A stretch of 64,000 bases of DNA, from positions 186,001 through 250,000 of the forward strand of contig NZ_CABPST010000002.1 in the NCBI RefSeq assembly GCF_902459805.1, written 5' to 3'. The notes under the pieces were generated by a model that saw only the letters and a list, made by a program, of their open reading frames with translations, was not told the origin of the DNA and made no database searches. The position numbers and the translations under genes were made by a program. The DNA comes from Pandoraea bronchicola (GTDB lineage Bacteria > Pseudomonadota > Gammaproteobacteria > Burkholderiales > Burkholderiaceae). Shown piece by piece: positions 8,291 to 18,027 of the stretch. Numbering within the stretch: the first letter of the stretch is position 1; the number at the start of each line of letters is the position of its first letter.

Positions 8291-10696
8291 ATGGCCGATG
8301 ACAAATCACAGGTGGTCTGGTTCGAGGCACTGCGACGAACCGACGTTCCGCGCGTCGGCGGCAAGAACGCGTCGCTCGGCGAGATGATCGCAAACCTCAC
8401 GAGCCGTGGCGTTAATGTCCCACCGGGCTTTGCACTCACAGCCGATGCTTACTGGCGCTTCATCGACGCGAATGGCCTGCAACAGATAATCGCCTCGGTG
8501 CTCGGCGAATTGGGTGACGGCAAGCTTTCCCTGGCCGAGGCAGGACAAACCATCCGCCGGGCCATGCTTCGGGGCGAATGGCCAAAGGAGACCGCCGAGG
8601 CTATCCGGCTCGCTTACGACGAGTTGAACCACCGCACGGGACAGGCCAACATGGACGTCGCCGTGCGATCGAGCGCGACCGCCGAGGATCTGCCGGATGC
8701 GAGCTTTGCCGGGCAGCAGGAAACCTATCTCAACATCCGCGGCGAGCGTGCGTTGCTCGATGCCTGCCGGCGTTGCTACGCGTCGCTTTTCACAGACCGG
8801 GCGATCAGCTACCGTCAGGCGAAGGGCTTCGATCATATGAAGGTCGCGCTGTCGGTTGGTGTGCAACGTATGGTGCGATCCGATCTGGGTGGCGCCGGTG
8901 TCATGTTCTCCATCGACACGGAGACTGGATTTGACAAGTTCGTCCTGATCAATGCGGCCTGGGGGCTCGGCGAGAACGTGGTTCAGGGGGCGGTCGATCC
9001 CGACGAGTATGAAGTCTTCAAACCGCTTCTGTCAGAGCCATCATTGGCGCCTATCGTCGGGAAGAAGCCGGGCGACAAAGTTCTCAAGATGATCTACACG
9101 AGCGAGAGTGAACGCCCGACAAAGAACGTCCCGACGTCGAAAGCCGAGCGCGCGGCCTTCGTTTTGAGTGATCAGGAGATCCTGGCCTTGTCGCGATGGG
9201 CCTGTGTGATCGAGCAGCACTACGGCCAGCCGATGGATATCGAATGGGCAAAAGACGGCCATACCAAGGAGCTGTTCATCGTGCAGGCCCGGCCGGAGAC
9301 GGTCGAGTCACGTCGCGAAGCCAGCGCAGTGAAAACCTGGCGCATCAAGGAAGCAGGTCGCAGGCTTATCACCGGTATCAGCATCGGCGAAGCCATTGCG
9401 GCCGGCAAAGTCTGCGTCATCGAAAGCCCTCGCGACATGGGACGCTTCGTCGACGGCGCCATCCTCGTTACCCGGACCACGGACCCAGACTGGGTGCCTG
9501 TGATGCGGCGTGCTGCGGCCATCATTACCGACCAGGGCGGCCGCACATCACACGCCGCGATTGTCAGTCGCGAACTGGGGCTTCCGGCCATCGTCGGTGC
9601 GGGCAATGCGACCCATCTGCTGCACGACGAGCAGATAGTGACGGTGTCTTGCGCGGAAGGCCGCGAAGGATTCGTCTACGAGGGTACCGCCGACTTTGAG
9701 GTGGAGGACATCGATTTTGGCAGTATTCCGTCGACACGCACCAAGGTCATGCTAAACCTCGCCAATCCGGCGGCAGCGTTTCGCTGGTGGCGGATTCCTG
9801 CAGATGGCGTCGGGCTCGCACGAATGGAATTTGTAGTGAGCAACGCGATAAAGATCCATCCGATGGCGCTTGTGCGCTACGACACGCTCAAGGACGAAGC
9901 GGCAAAGCAGACCATCGCCGCGTTGACGGCGGGATACGAAGACCCGACGGCGTACTTCGTCGATCGTCTCGCACGTGGATTGGGACGGATTGCTGCGGTG
10001 CAGTACCCCCATCCCGTTGTCGTTCGCATGAGCGACTTCAAGACCAACGAGTACGCGCACCTGATCGGCGGGGCGGAATTCGAGCCGAAGGAGGAGAATC
10101 CCATGCTCGGATTCCGGGGGGCTTCACGGTACTACTCTCCCCGCTACCGTGAGGGTTTCGCGCTCGAATGCCGGGCCATTTGCCGCCTGCGCAATGAGAT
10201 GGGCTTCAGGAATGTCATCGTCATGATCCCATTCTGCCGTTCAACAAAGGAGGCGGACCGCGTGCTCGAGGTCATGGCCGAAAACGGCATCCGGCGCGGC
10301 GAAGCCGGACTTGAGATCTACGTGATGTGCGAGATTCCGTCGAACGTGATTCTGGCGAAGGCCTTCGCGCAACGCTTTGACGGCTTCTCGATTGGCAGTA
10401 ACGACCTCACGCAACTGACGCTGGGCGTTGATCGCGACTCGGCGGACCTGGCGGAACTGTTCGATGAGCAGGACGACGCCGTCAAATGGATGATCCAGAG
10501 CGTCATCACGCAGGCGCACAACGCCGGCGCTGGCGTCGGTTTGTGCGGACAGGCGCCGAGCGACCACCCTGAGTTTGCCGACTTCCTTGTGGGATGCGGC
10601 ATCGATTCCATTTCGGTGAGTCCCGATAGCTTCATCGCGGTCAAGCGCCGCGTGGCTGCCGCGGAGGGGGCGGCGCCTAAGGCCCCGGCAATATAG
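8291..10696 (+). CDS. ppsA: Phosphoenolpyruvate synthase
   Basis: The enzyme makes PEP, AMP and phosphate from pyruvate and ATP for gluconeogenesis in the cytosol. The 801-residue protein has the full domain order: an N-terminal ATP-grasp nucleotidyl domain (VGGKNASLGEM at 22-32), the swivelling phosphohistidine domain (GGRTSHAAIVSREL, with His421 as phospho-carrier) and the C-terminal PEP/pyruvate barrel ending in GLCGQAPSD, with Cys752 as acid/base. The ATG at 8291 has AAGGAG upstream. It converges with the penicillin-binding protein gene and has no operon partner. Length and active-site residues are normal, so it should be active. Confidence 0.96.
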   Translation: MADDKSQVVWFEALRRTDVPRVGGKNASLGEMIANLTSRGVNVPPGFALTADAYWRFIDANGLQQIIASVLGELGDGKLSLAEAGQTIRRAMLRGEWPKETAEAIRLAYDELNHRTGQANMDVAVRSSATAEDLPDASFAGQQETYLNIRGERALLDACRRCYASLFTDRAISYRQAKGFDHMKVALSVGVQRMVRSDLGGAGVMFSIDTETGFDKFVLINAAWGLGENVVQGAVDPDEYEVFKPLLSEPSLAPIVGKKPGDKVLKMIYTSESERPTKNVPTSKAERAAFVLSDQEILALSRWACVIEQHYGQPMDIEWAKDGHTKELFIVQARPETVESRREASAVKTWRIKEAGRRLITGISIGEAIAAGKVCVIESPRDMGRFVDGAILVTRTTDPDWVPVMRRAAAIITDQGGRTSHAAIVSRELGLPAIVGAGNATHLLHDEQIVTVSCAEGREGFVYEGTADFEVEDIDFGSIPSTRTKVMLNLANPAAAFRWWRIPADGVGLARMEFVVSNAIKIHPMALVRYDTLKDEAAKQTIAALTAGYEDPTAYFVDRLARGLGRIAAVQYPHPVVVRMSDFKTNEYAHLIGGAEFEPKEENPMLGFRGASRYYSPRYREGFALECRAICRLRNEMGFRNVIVMIPFCRSTKEADRVLEVMAENGIRRGEAGLEIYVMCEIPSNVILAKAFAQRFDGFSIGSNDLTQLTLGVDRDSADLAELFDEQDDAVKWMIQSVITQAHNAGAGVGLCGQAPSDHPEFADFLVGCGIDSISVSPDSFIAVKRRVAAAEGAAPKAPAI

Positions 10697-10809
10697 CAAT
10701 GTACTGACTCATCCAGGCAAGGCAGGATCGACCACGACACGCATCAACACCGTGACGACGCTGACTCCGGCCATGGACATCGCGGCCGCATTGCTGCGAT
10801 TGCATACCG

Positions 10810-13800
10810 CTACTGCCGCGCTGACCTCGTGCCCGCCACTACCGCGGCCCCCTCCCCCGTGGACCTATCGAGAGATCGGTTCGAAACCTGAGCCGCATCC
10901 GCGTCAAGCAATGGCTGAAGCACCGGCGCCAGCGACTTCAACAACTGCACCGCCATCGCACTCGTAAAGTCGTAGCGTGCCGCATACGGCTCGTGCACAT
11001 AAGCGGTGAGTGCGCCGAAAAACCGATTGCCGATCGCGAAGACGAAGGTTGCCGTCCGATTAACCTTACGCGATTCGATGAGTCGACGCCCCCGCGAGAA
11101 TACGTTGAAGCGCTGATCGCCAGTCCCTGTCTTTCCGTAGACATCCAGCACGCGTCCGTTCGAGACCGGCATGCCGTCCGCCAACCGCTTCGCCGTGCCG
11201 CCAAGGACGACGTCGCGCAACAATCCGTGCACCACCTCGACGATCTCGGGCAACAGTGCCGTCTGCCCGCCACTGGGCGCGGGCGCGAAATGCGTCTCGT
11301 AGGGCGTGTTCTGGGCGAAGTCGAGCGCGGTGAGGTTCCGGGCTGGTACCGCCATGCCGTCGCTCGCGACGACCCCGATCAGTTGTGCGAGTGCGGCGGG
11401 CCGGTCACCCGACGCGCCAATCGCTGCGGCATACGACGGCGTGATGGCCGCAAACGGATAACCGAGCGCGCGCCACGATGTGCCGATTTCCTCATACGCC
11501 CGCAACTCCACCATGTGCCTGATACGGCGATCCTGCGTCGCGTGATAGCGCGTTTTGAAGAGCCACGAATACGCAGCGACGCGTGCTTCGCGGCTGGCGG
11601 TTTGCACGTCAGCTTCCGTCGCATCCGGATGATCGCGCAAGTAGTTGACCGTCCACAGTTCGAGCGGATGCACGCTTGCGATATAACCTCGATCGTTCAG
11701 GTTGAATCTGTCGATACCGTACTTCGCGTAGAGCTTCGCGAGGGCCTCGGTTGTCAGCAACGCCGTTGGCGTGCCTTTCAGCGTGGCACGCATCTGCGCG
11801 TCGAACCATGTCTCGGGTGCGTCGGGCGCGACGCTGCGCAAGACCGTCGCAATCTTCGGCGGCGACTTGCGCACGTCGTGCAGCAGCGTGGCCAGTGCCT
11901 CGTCGGGCGTCAGGCCGTGGTATTTCGCATAGAAGCGATGTTCGTAGACGCGGCTTTCCTGATCGGCAAACCGCATAAGATACTTCTCGCGCACGACCGG
12001 GTCATCGAGCCAATGCGACGACGGCCCCGCCGTCTGGATCATCTCGTAGCGCACGATATCGCGCATCAGGCGCACAAACACCAGATTCACCGAATGCTGG
12101 AACGCTCGATGCACGGTGAGAATGCTGCCGTTGTCCGTCGCTTCGAAATTGGTGAACGTCTGCGCACCGCCGCCCGTATAGAATGTCTCGCCCGTGCTTG
12201 CGGAATACTTGCGTTCAACGGCGGCATTGAGCATTGCGCGCAGCGAACGATCCGGTGTGCGCAACAGATAATCGAGCGCCCAGCGTGTCAGCACATCCTG
12301 CCTGTCGGGTCTGACGTGGCGCAGATCATCCATACTCATCGGCGCGTAGCGCGCGTGCAGTTCCGAAACGATTTGCAGATACGTGATCAGCGTGCGTAGC
12401 TTGGCCGTCGAACCGAGATTCAGGCGTGCGCCCTGGTTCACGTCGAACGGCTGGTTCACGCTGTCGGTCTGCACGCGCACGAGGTTCGCGCCGTCGCTCC
12501 GCTCGAACAGCGTGAAGCTGAAGGCGATTCGCGACGGATCGTCCTGCGGGCGCAGCATCTCGAAGCCGTATAGGCCTGCCGCCTTCGCGCCTTCGGGGGT
12601 GGTGGCAAGCGCGAGCCTTTCGCTAACCGCCCGCTGCACCGGGTCGTCAAGTGTCGCGTGTACGGACAGGTCGAGGCGGTCAAGATCGTAGAAGCTCGCC
12701 ACGCCGAGCGTATTGAGCAAATCCGCGCGCAGTGCAGTCACTGCCTTGCGCGTGACAAACGATGCCTCCGGGCGAATCGGGCTCGCGTGCTTCAGCTCGA
12801 GATGGACCATGAGTGCGGCATCGCGCAGTGGCGCCGAGATGATCCCGTTGGTCGCCAGTAACCGCACATAGCTGTTCGTCAGTTGTTCGAGCGCGGCGTC
12901 GTTGCGGCGCAGGAAATATGACGGCGCGCGCTGCGCAATGATCAGCGACAGCGCCTGTTTGAACGCGACCGCCTGCGCATCGAGTGTTTCGGCGCTCGGA
13001 GGTGCCGACAGCAGGCGGTTCACGTCGTCGAAGTCGCGTCCATACCAGATCGCGAGGCCGTCGCCGAGGCCCGAGATTTCGCCAATGCCGGGCTGCGCCG
13101 CAAGCGGCACAGTGTTCAGGTAGCTGACGACGATCTGCCTGCGCGCCGGTAGCGTCATCGGGCCGCCGAGATAGGCGCGCACGGACGCAGACGCGATTTG
13201 CCGCAATTTTTCGGGCGGCGTCGCGGTGCGGCCTCCGGGCGAATGACGGAATTTTTCGATCTGGGTAGCGAGAGTGCTACCGCCCGGGCTTGGCTGGCTC
13301 TTGATGAAAATGCGCACGCCCTGGTCGTACAACGCACGACTGAAACGGCCCCAGTCGATTGCCGGGTTGCGGCTCGGCTGATCGGCATCAAGCAAACTAC
13401 GATCCTCGATGAATAACAACGCGTTGACGATCAGTGGCGGGATCGCCTCGAAGCGGCTGTAGATCCGCGCTGGGTAGCGTGCGGTATAGAGAGGTATTCC
13501 CGTTGAATCGAACAGTTGCAGTCCAGCCTGATCCTTTTCCTCGTAAGGCAGAAACAGCCCATGGTCTGCCACTGACGTCATTACGGGTGATTCGCGCGCC
13601 TGCGCTGTGATGGAGAAACCGCGGTCGGCCAGGCGTCGCTCGAAGGTGGGTAACGACGCGTAGCCGAGACGCACGTCGTACGGGCCGCCGGCCACCGGGA
13701 ATCGGGTGGTGTCGCTTGGGCCGTCGGCAAGGGCGAAGTGGATGTCACGCCCCAGTTCGGACAGGTAGCGTGCCTGCAGCCGCGAGGTTTCGATTTCGAC

Positions 13801-13926
13801 CCGAAGCAGTTGCGCCGCGATCGCAAGCACGATCAAAAAACCGGCGAGCAGCAGCCACTTGATCCACCGCACAGAAGATGTAGTGGCAGGAACGCGAAGC
13901 GGTACTTGAGTCAGACGCCGATCCAT
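10810..13926 (-). CDS. Bifunctional penicillin-binding protein (GT51 plus transpeptidase), atypical
   Basis: This 1038-residue protein has one N-terminal membrane anchor (about 23-42), then a glycosyltransferase-51 domain and a transpeptidase domain, and should work on peptidoglycan in the periplasm. GT51 signs are EDR at 174-176 and GGSTLATQIEKF at 215-226, but the usual EDRxFxxHxG is replaced by EDRSLLDADQPSRN. The transpeptidase triad is complete: Ser506-Thr-Ala-Lys509 (SxxK), Ser612-Val-Asn614 (SxN) and Lys932-Thr-Gly (KTG). It is longer than PBP1a-type proteins, with inserts between the transpeptidase motifs. No pilus or division genes adjoin. Whether the glycosyltransferase half is active is open. 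Confidence 0.85.
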   Translation of the reverse strand: MDRRLTQVPLRVPATTSSVRWIKWLLLAGFLIVLAIAAQLLRVEIETSRLQARYLSELGRDIHFALADGPSDTTRFPVAGGPYDVRLGYASLPTFERRLADRGFSITAQARESPVMTSVADHGLFLPYEEKDQAGLQLFDSTGIPLYTARYPARIYSRFEAIPPLIVNALLFIEDRSLLDADQPSRNPAIDWGRFSRALYDQGVRIFIKSQPSPGGSTLATQIEKFRHSPGGRTATPPEKLRQIASASVRAYLGGPMTLPARRQIVVSYLNTVPLAAQPGIGEISGLGDGLAIWYGRDFDDVNRLLSAPPSAETLDAQAVAFKQALSLIIAQRAPSYFLRRNDAALEQLTNSYVRLLATNGIISAPLRDAALMVHLELKHASPIRPEASFVTRKAVTALRADLLNTLGVASFYDLDRLDLSVHATLDDPVQRAVSERLALATTPEGAKAAGLYGFEMLRPQDDPSRIAFSFTLFERSDGANLVRVQTDSVNQPFDVNQGARLNLGSTAKLRTLITYLQIVSELHARYAPMSMDDLRHVRPDRQDVLTRWALDYLLRTPDRSLRAMLNAAVERKYSASTGETFYTGGGAQTFTNFEATDNGSILTVHRAFQHSVNLVFVRLMRDIVRYEMIQTAGPSSHWLDDPVVREKYLMRFADQESRVYEHRFYAKYHGLTPDEALATLLHDVRKSPPKIATVLRSVAPDAPETWFDAQMRATLKGTPTALLTTEALAKLYAKYGIDRFNLNDRGYIASVHPLELWTVNYLRDHPDATEADVQTASREARVAAYSWLFKTRYHATQDRRIRHMVELRAYEEIGTSWRALGYPFAAITPSYAAAIGASGDRPAALAQLIGVVASDGMAVPARNLTALDFAQNTPYETHFAPAPSGGQTALLPEIVEVVHGLLRDVVLGGTAKRLADGMPVSNGRVLDVYGKTGTGDQRFNVFSRGRRLIESRKVNRTATFVFAIGNRFFGALTAYVHEPYAARYDFTSAMAVQLLKSLAPVLQPLLDADAAQVSNRSLDRSTGEGAAVVAGTRSARQ

Positions 13927-14306
13927 GATGGGGTCTTCCGGGCGGCACGAGCCATGCTGATGTTAGTCGAGCATATTTCCCTGATAGACCGCCATGCGGA
14001 GTTTCCCGCGCATTGTCTGTGTACTTCTCAAATTTTCCGGAAGCAAATGAAGACAACGCGCTGCATGAGCGTTGATACGACGACTTCGGCGCGAGAAACC
14101 TCCCGACAGGACTGCCATGACCATGGATTCGTCGGGGTATTCATGAGTCGCGTGATATCGGTTGACGCTACCATTTTCGCTGGACTGCCGGTGAAAAAAG
14201 AACAATGTTCTGCCAACGCCTTTGGCATAAAGTTGCTCGTCTGGCCGTAAAGCGGCACCGGTGGCGCTGATCTGGCGGCCGATTTGAGCGAGTTTCCAAC
14301 GCTTGT
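13927..14306. other. Intergenic region between PBP and universal stress genes
   Basis: Overlapping short frames exist on both strands in these 380 bases, but none has a ribosome-binding site or a recognisable product. I see no clear promoter, repeat or terminator. Confidence 0.35.
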
Positions 14307-14723
14307 TCAGTGGAGCATCGTCACCGGCGTGGAACTGAAGTGCCATAGCCGGGCGAGGACGGCCCATCGGTGAAAGAAGCCGAGGTGGCTTGCGTCAAGG
14401 ATCACGATGTCCGCGTGGCTTTGTGCAGCGCATTGCGCGATGGTTCGTTCGGCTGGCCCGTACACGCGCTTCCACGTGTATGGAACTCCGGCATCTTCAA
14501 GAACCGCTCGTGTCTGCGCGAGCGCATCGCGTGCCGCCTGCTTTTCCCGTCTACGCAACGCACTCAATGAGTGGAAGGCAACGGCGCGACTTGCAGCCGC
14601 ATCGTCAAGCACTTCGACAATCTCGACTTCGGAGACGCATCGTTCGGCAAACATGAATGCGCCGTGACGTGCCGCTTGGGCTGCGCCCTGGGCACCAAGT
14701 ACAGGAATGAGCAGTTTCAGCAT
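14307..14723 (-). CDS. Universal stress protein (UspA family)
   Basis: The product has 138 residues from ATG 14723, which has GGAGG eight bases upstream; the open frame runs a further 14 codons upstream without such a signal. It starts MLKLLIPVLGAQ, the usual first beta strand of Usp proteins, and ends in the nucleotide-binding half with HADIVILDASHLG and the last strand PVTMLH. The classic GxxGxxxGS ATP loop is not conserved (HLGFFHRWAVLARLWHFS), so ATP binding is doubtful. Usp genes often accompany PEP synthase and other low-oxygen or stress genes in Burkholderiaceae. It lies downstream of kdpE on the same strand, 186 bases away. Confidence 0.85.
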   Translation of the reverse strand: MLKLLIPVLGAQGAAQAARHGAFMFAERCVSEVEIVEVLDDAAASRAVAFHSLSALRRREKQAARDALAQTRAVLEDAGVPYTWKRVYGPAERTIAQCAAQSHADIVILDASHLGFFHRWAVLARLWHFSSTPVTMLH

Positions 14724-14909
14724 AGTGGGCCTCCGGGTGCACGCCGCTTCCTTTATTGGTTTCATTCAAGCACGGACATTGCAAGGATGATGTAAATGCA
14801 CGGGAGCGCCGCGTATAAAACGCGTCAAAATTTGCGGCGGCAGGGATTTGCCATGACGTCAATTCCTCTGAAAACGCGCATCAAACGCCCCGCCTATCGT
14901 GCTTTTCGC

Positions 14910-15608
14910 TCATTTGACACCGGTCAGACGGTACCCCACGCCAGCTTCCGTCAGGAGGTGCTCGGGTTGCGCCGGATCAACCTCGAGCTTGTGTCTCAAC
15001 GTGCCTATGTAGATCCGAAGATAGTTCGAGTTCTCGATGTGCTCGGGCCCCCAGACTTCCTGCAAGAGCTGACGGTGTGTCCTCAAGCGGCCCGCATGAC
15101 GCAATAGCGCCGCGAGCAAACGGTACTCGATCGCGGTCAGGTGAATCGGCTTGTCGTCTCGCCATACCGATCTCGCCGCCAAATCAACGGTCACGGCGCC
15201 GAAGGAAACCTGGGCGGTATTCAGTGTCAAGGATCGGTCTTGCCTGCGCAATTGAGCCCGGATCCTTGCCAGCAGTTCGTTGATGCCGAACGGCTTGGTC
15301 AGATAGTCATCCGCACCAGCGTCGAGCGCCCTCACCTTGTCTTCTTCGCCCGCGCGCGCTGTCAGCACGATGATGGGCACAGACGACCAGTGGCGCAATT
15401 GATGGATCACTTCCAGGCCGTCAATATCCGGCAAGCCCAGATCGACAATGACAACATCGGGTACTGCGCTTGCCGCGACCGCAAGCCCTTTCTCACCGTT
15501 TTCCGCCTCGAGGACTCGCATCGCCTCACCTTCCAGCGACACGCGAACGTATCGGCGAATCTGCCTGTCATCTTCGATCAGGACTACGGTGATGGTTGGC
15601 GCATTCAT
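14910..15608 (-). CDS. kdpE: KdpE-type response regulator
   Basis: This 232-residue OmpR-family regulator should control potassium-uptake genes. The receiver domain spans about 5-120, with the acidic pocket IEDD at 11-14, phospho-acceptor Asp56 in VDLGLPD and Lys in TKPFG. The winged-helix DNA-binding domain fills the C-terminal half and ends in TEAGVGYRL. The kinase gene kdpD, which normally lies between kdpC and kdpE, is absent: only 74 bases separate kdpE from kdpC. Without KdpD the regulator has no obvious input, so it may be a decaying orphan or may accept phosphate from elsewhere. Confidence 0.92.
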   Translation of the reverse strand: MNAPTITVVLIEDDRQIRRYVRVSLEGEAMRVLEAENGEKGLAVAASAVPDVVIVDLGLPDIDGLEVIHQLRHWSSVPIIVLTARAGEEDKVRALDAGADDYLTKPFGINELLARIRAQLRRQDRSLTLNTAQVSFGAVTVDLAARSVWRDDKPIHLTAIEYRLLAALLRHAGRLRTHRQLLQEVWGPEHIENSNYLRIYIGTLRHKLEVDPAQPEHLLTEAGVGYRLTGVK

Positions 15609-15682
15609 GACATCAGGTAAATCCCGGCTGAATCATCTCGTTGCCTTGTCGCTCACGCCCATATCCGCCCGAGCCGTCTTTC

Positions 15683-16264
15683 TCAGCGAACGGGCTTGAC
15701 CTGGTCCAACGCCAGATTGAGCCTCAGCACGTTGACACGAGGCTCGCCGAACAGGCCAAGTTGCCGCCCGGACGTGTTGCTTGCGATAAGTCCCTCAACC
15801 TGCTCAAGCGGTAGTCCCCGAGCCTTTGCCACGCGCGCCGCCTGATACGCGGCGGCGGCCGGGCTGATGTCCGGGTCCAGTCCGCTGCCTGACGAGGTAA
15901 CGAGATCGACGGGTATCGGCGAGGTGTTGGACGGATCAGCCTCCCGAAGTGCCGCGATGCGCCCTTTCACCTCATCGGCAAGCGCGGGATTCGTCGGCCC
16001 CAGATTCGATCCGCCGGAGTTCTGCGCGTTATAAGGATTCGGTGTCGTTGCCGACAGACGGCCCCAGAAATAGAACGGCGCATCGAACTGCTGCCCGATC
16101 CGTTCGGATCCGACCGGCTTGTCGCCGTTCACGATAAGACTGCCGTTGGCCTGATACGGGAACGCCACCTGAGAGACCACAGTCACCGCGAGTGGATAAA
16201 GACCACCGGTGATGAGCGTCAGCAGGACCAACAAGACCAGCGCGGGACGCATTGAGTGCTTCAT
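15683..16264 (-). CDS. kdpC: Potassium-transporting ATPase subunit KdpC
   Basis: This is the 193-residue accessory subunit of the KdpFABC potassium pump, with one N-terminal membrane helix (about 6-28). Conserved KdpC blocks are visible: GERIGQ-like [48 protein letters not shown], and [14 protein letters not shown] at the end. The protein looks intact. It starts 3 bases downstream of the truncated kdpB. With KdpA and the first half of KdpB missing from the locus, KdpC probably has no complex to join unless a second kdp copy exists. Confidence 0.93.
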   Translation of the reverse strand: MKHSMRPALVLLVLLTLITGGLYPLAVTVVSQVAFPYQANGSLIVNGDKPVGSERIGQQFDAPFYFWGRLSATTPNPYNAQNSGGSNLGPTNPALADEVKGRIAALREADPSNTSPIPVDLVTSSGSGLDPDISPAAAAYQAARVAKARGLPLEQVEGLIASNTSGRQLGLFGEPRVNVLRLNLALDQVKPVR

Positions 16265-16267
16265 GGT

Positions 16268-17212
16268 TCAGGCCCATCCAAAAGCAGTGATGACCATGTC
16301 GATCAACTTGATGAACGGAAATGGCAGCAATATCCCTCCAAGTCCGTAGATCAGCAGATTGCGGCGCAGTAAGGCCGCAGCACCCAGCGCCCGATAGCGA
16401 ACGCCTTTGAGGGCGAGCGGAATCAGCGCAACGATGATCAGCGCATTGAAGATCACCGCCGACAGGATGGCCGACGATGGCGACGTGAGATGCATCACGT
16501 CGAGCACGCGCAACTGCGGGTACGTCGTGGCAAACGCCGCCGGAATGATCGCAAAGTACTTGGCGACATCGTTCGCGATGGAAAACGTGGTGAGCGAGCC
16601 TCGCGTCATCAGCATCTGCTTGCCGATTTCGACGATCTCGATGAGCTTCGTCGGATTCGAGTCGAGATCGACCATGTTGCCGGCCTCTTTTGCCGCCTGG
16701 GTGCCGGAGTTCATGGCCACGGCAACGTCGGCCTGTGCGAGCGCCGGCGCATCGTTGGTGCCGTCCCCAGTCATCGCAACCAGTAGCCCGGACGCCTGAT
16801 GCTTCCTGATCATCGTTAGCTTGGCTTCCGGCGTCGCTTCGGCAAGAAAGTCGTCCACGCCGGCCTCCGCTGCGATGGTCGCCGCTGTGAGACGGTTATC
16901 GCCAGTAATCATGACCGTGCGTATTCCCATCTTTCGCAGTTCCGAAAAGCGCTCTTTGATGCCCCCCTTGACGATATCTTTCAGCTCGATGACGCCGAGC
17001 ACACTTGCGGGCTCTCCTCCCACGCTGCCGTGCGCGCCGGGCTTATGGGCGACCACCAACGGCGTACTGCCACGCCGCGCCACGTCAGCCACTGCGCTGC
17101 CAACTTCTGTCGGAAAGCGCCCGCCCTGGGCTTCGACATAAGACTTCACCGCGTCCGACGCGCCCTTGCGGATCTCGCGCTCCGGCAGATCGGCAGGCAT
17201 GCGCCGGCGCAT
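16268..17212 (-). pseudogene. kdpB: kdpB fragment, 5' half missing
   Basis: Homology to KdpB begins at about [16 protein letters not shown] and runs to the normal C-terminus ([16 protein letters not shown]). This matches roughly residue 395 onward of the E. coli protein. Present are the hinge [14 protein letters not shown], the phosphatase motif [15 protein letters not shown] and the last membrane helices. Missing are the first membrane helices, the actuator domain and the phosphorylation site DKTGT, so the ATPase cannot work. Upstream of about 17185 the frame reads Arg-rich non-KdpB sequence, and the opposite-strand gene at 17233 begins there. No kdpA or kdpF is found. This marks a deletion or rearrangement breakpoint. 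Confidence 0.88.
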
Positions 17213-17232
17213 TCTTCCGCGATGTCTCCGCC

Positions 17233-17901
17233 ATGCTCCGCTCCACCCCGCCCAGGCTCGTCTGGTTTGCCCTCACGATAACGTTCTACTATCTCGCGTG
17301 GATGGGCGATTACGCGGCGCACGCCCACGGTGCCGCCGACGACACGCGCTTGGACGATGAGCCGTATGCTCGCAACGTGACGCTGCCGTCTGCCACCCCG
17401 CACGCCCCGAGTGCGGCCGACGAAGCGCATGTCTTCGCGGTACTTGACATCCTGTACGGCGTTCTCGGCCTCATATTCTCGATAAGCCACACCGCCGCAC
17501 AACGCGAAGACATTCGCACTGCGCACGAACGGCGCTCGCCACAAGCGAAGATCAGTACGAGCACAGTCGTCACGGTTGCCGACTCGGGCGTGTCGTCGGG
17601 AAGTTCGTCCCCGATGCAACTCGACAGCCCGAACAGCACGGGCACCCGCGAGGTGAACAACAACACGCCGATAGGTACGTCATTCACCTTTCCTGAACCG
17701 CAAACGCCGGACGTCTCGGCACCGGTGGCCTCCAGTCTCAGGCACGACGATCCGCCGCAACCGGGGCCTCGACCGGCCAGCGCCCGGCGGCATGGCACCG
17801 CGACGGTGCCAAGTGCACTGTGCCACCCCAGGGACCTCCCCTGGTGGCGTAGCCCCCGCGCCGACGCGGACGACGACGTTCAGCATTCGACACCGCTGTA
17901 A
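17233..17901 (+). CDS. Hypothetical protein with N-terminal signal or anchor
   Basis: The product has about 222 residues from ATG 17233 and is not recognised. The N-terminus has a basic start and a hydrophobic core ([20 protein letters not shown]), suggesting a signal or anchor. A second hydrophobic patch ([19 protein letters not shown]) follows near residue 70. The rest is low-complexity, rich in Ser, Thr and Pro. The open frame continues upstream to 17005, but that part overlaps kdpB sequence. A minus-strand frame covers the same bases, so the coding strand is uncertain. It lies directly at the kdpB breakpoint and may have arrived with the rearrangement. Confidence 0.4.
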   Translation: MLRSTPPRLVWFALTITFYYLAWMGDYAAHAHGAADDTRLDDEPYARNVTLPSATPHAPSAADEAHVFAVLDILYGVLGLIFSISHTAAQREDIRTAHERRSPQAKISTSTVVTVADSGVSSGSSSPMQLDSPNSTGTREVNNNTPIGTSFTFPEPQTPDVSAPVASSLRHDDPPQPGPRPASARRHGTATVPSALCHPRDLPWWRSPRADADDDVQHSTPL

Positions 17902-18027
17902 AGTTCCGGCTCGGCGCACTTGCCGTGTCCGGCTCGGCATGGCATCGTGTTTCCCACGCACACACCGTGTGCGATATGTGCAGCCGCACGCGTGTTGACA
18001 CGTGCCTGTCCCCCTGCCGGAGCGCCC

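Noticed and set aside
10993-12399. A 468-codon plus-strand open frame opposite the penicillin-binding protein
   Set aside because: Antisense shadow; the minus strand has all transpeptidase motifs in order.
14224-14236. Sigma-54-like GG/GC pair (TTGGCATAAAGTTGCTC)
   Set aside because: Only nine bases separate GG and GC, whereas sigma-54 needs ten, and no suitable gene follows on that strand.
17310-17798. Minus-strand frame of 162 codons opposite the hypothetical gene at 17233
   Set aside because: Composition is Ser/Arg/Cys-heavy without a credible start; the plus strand has a better N-terminus, though neither is certain.
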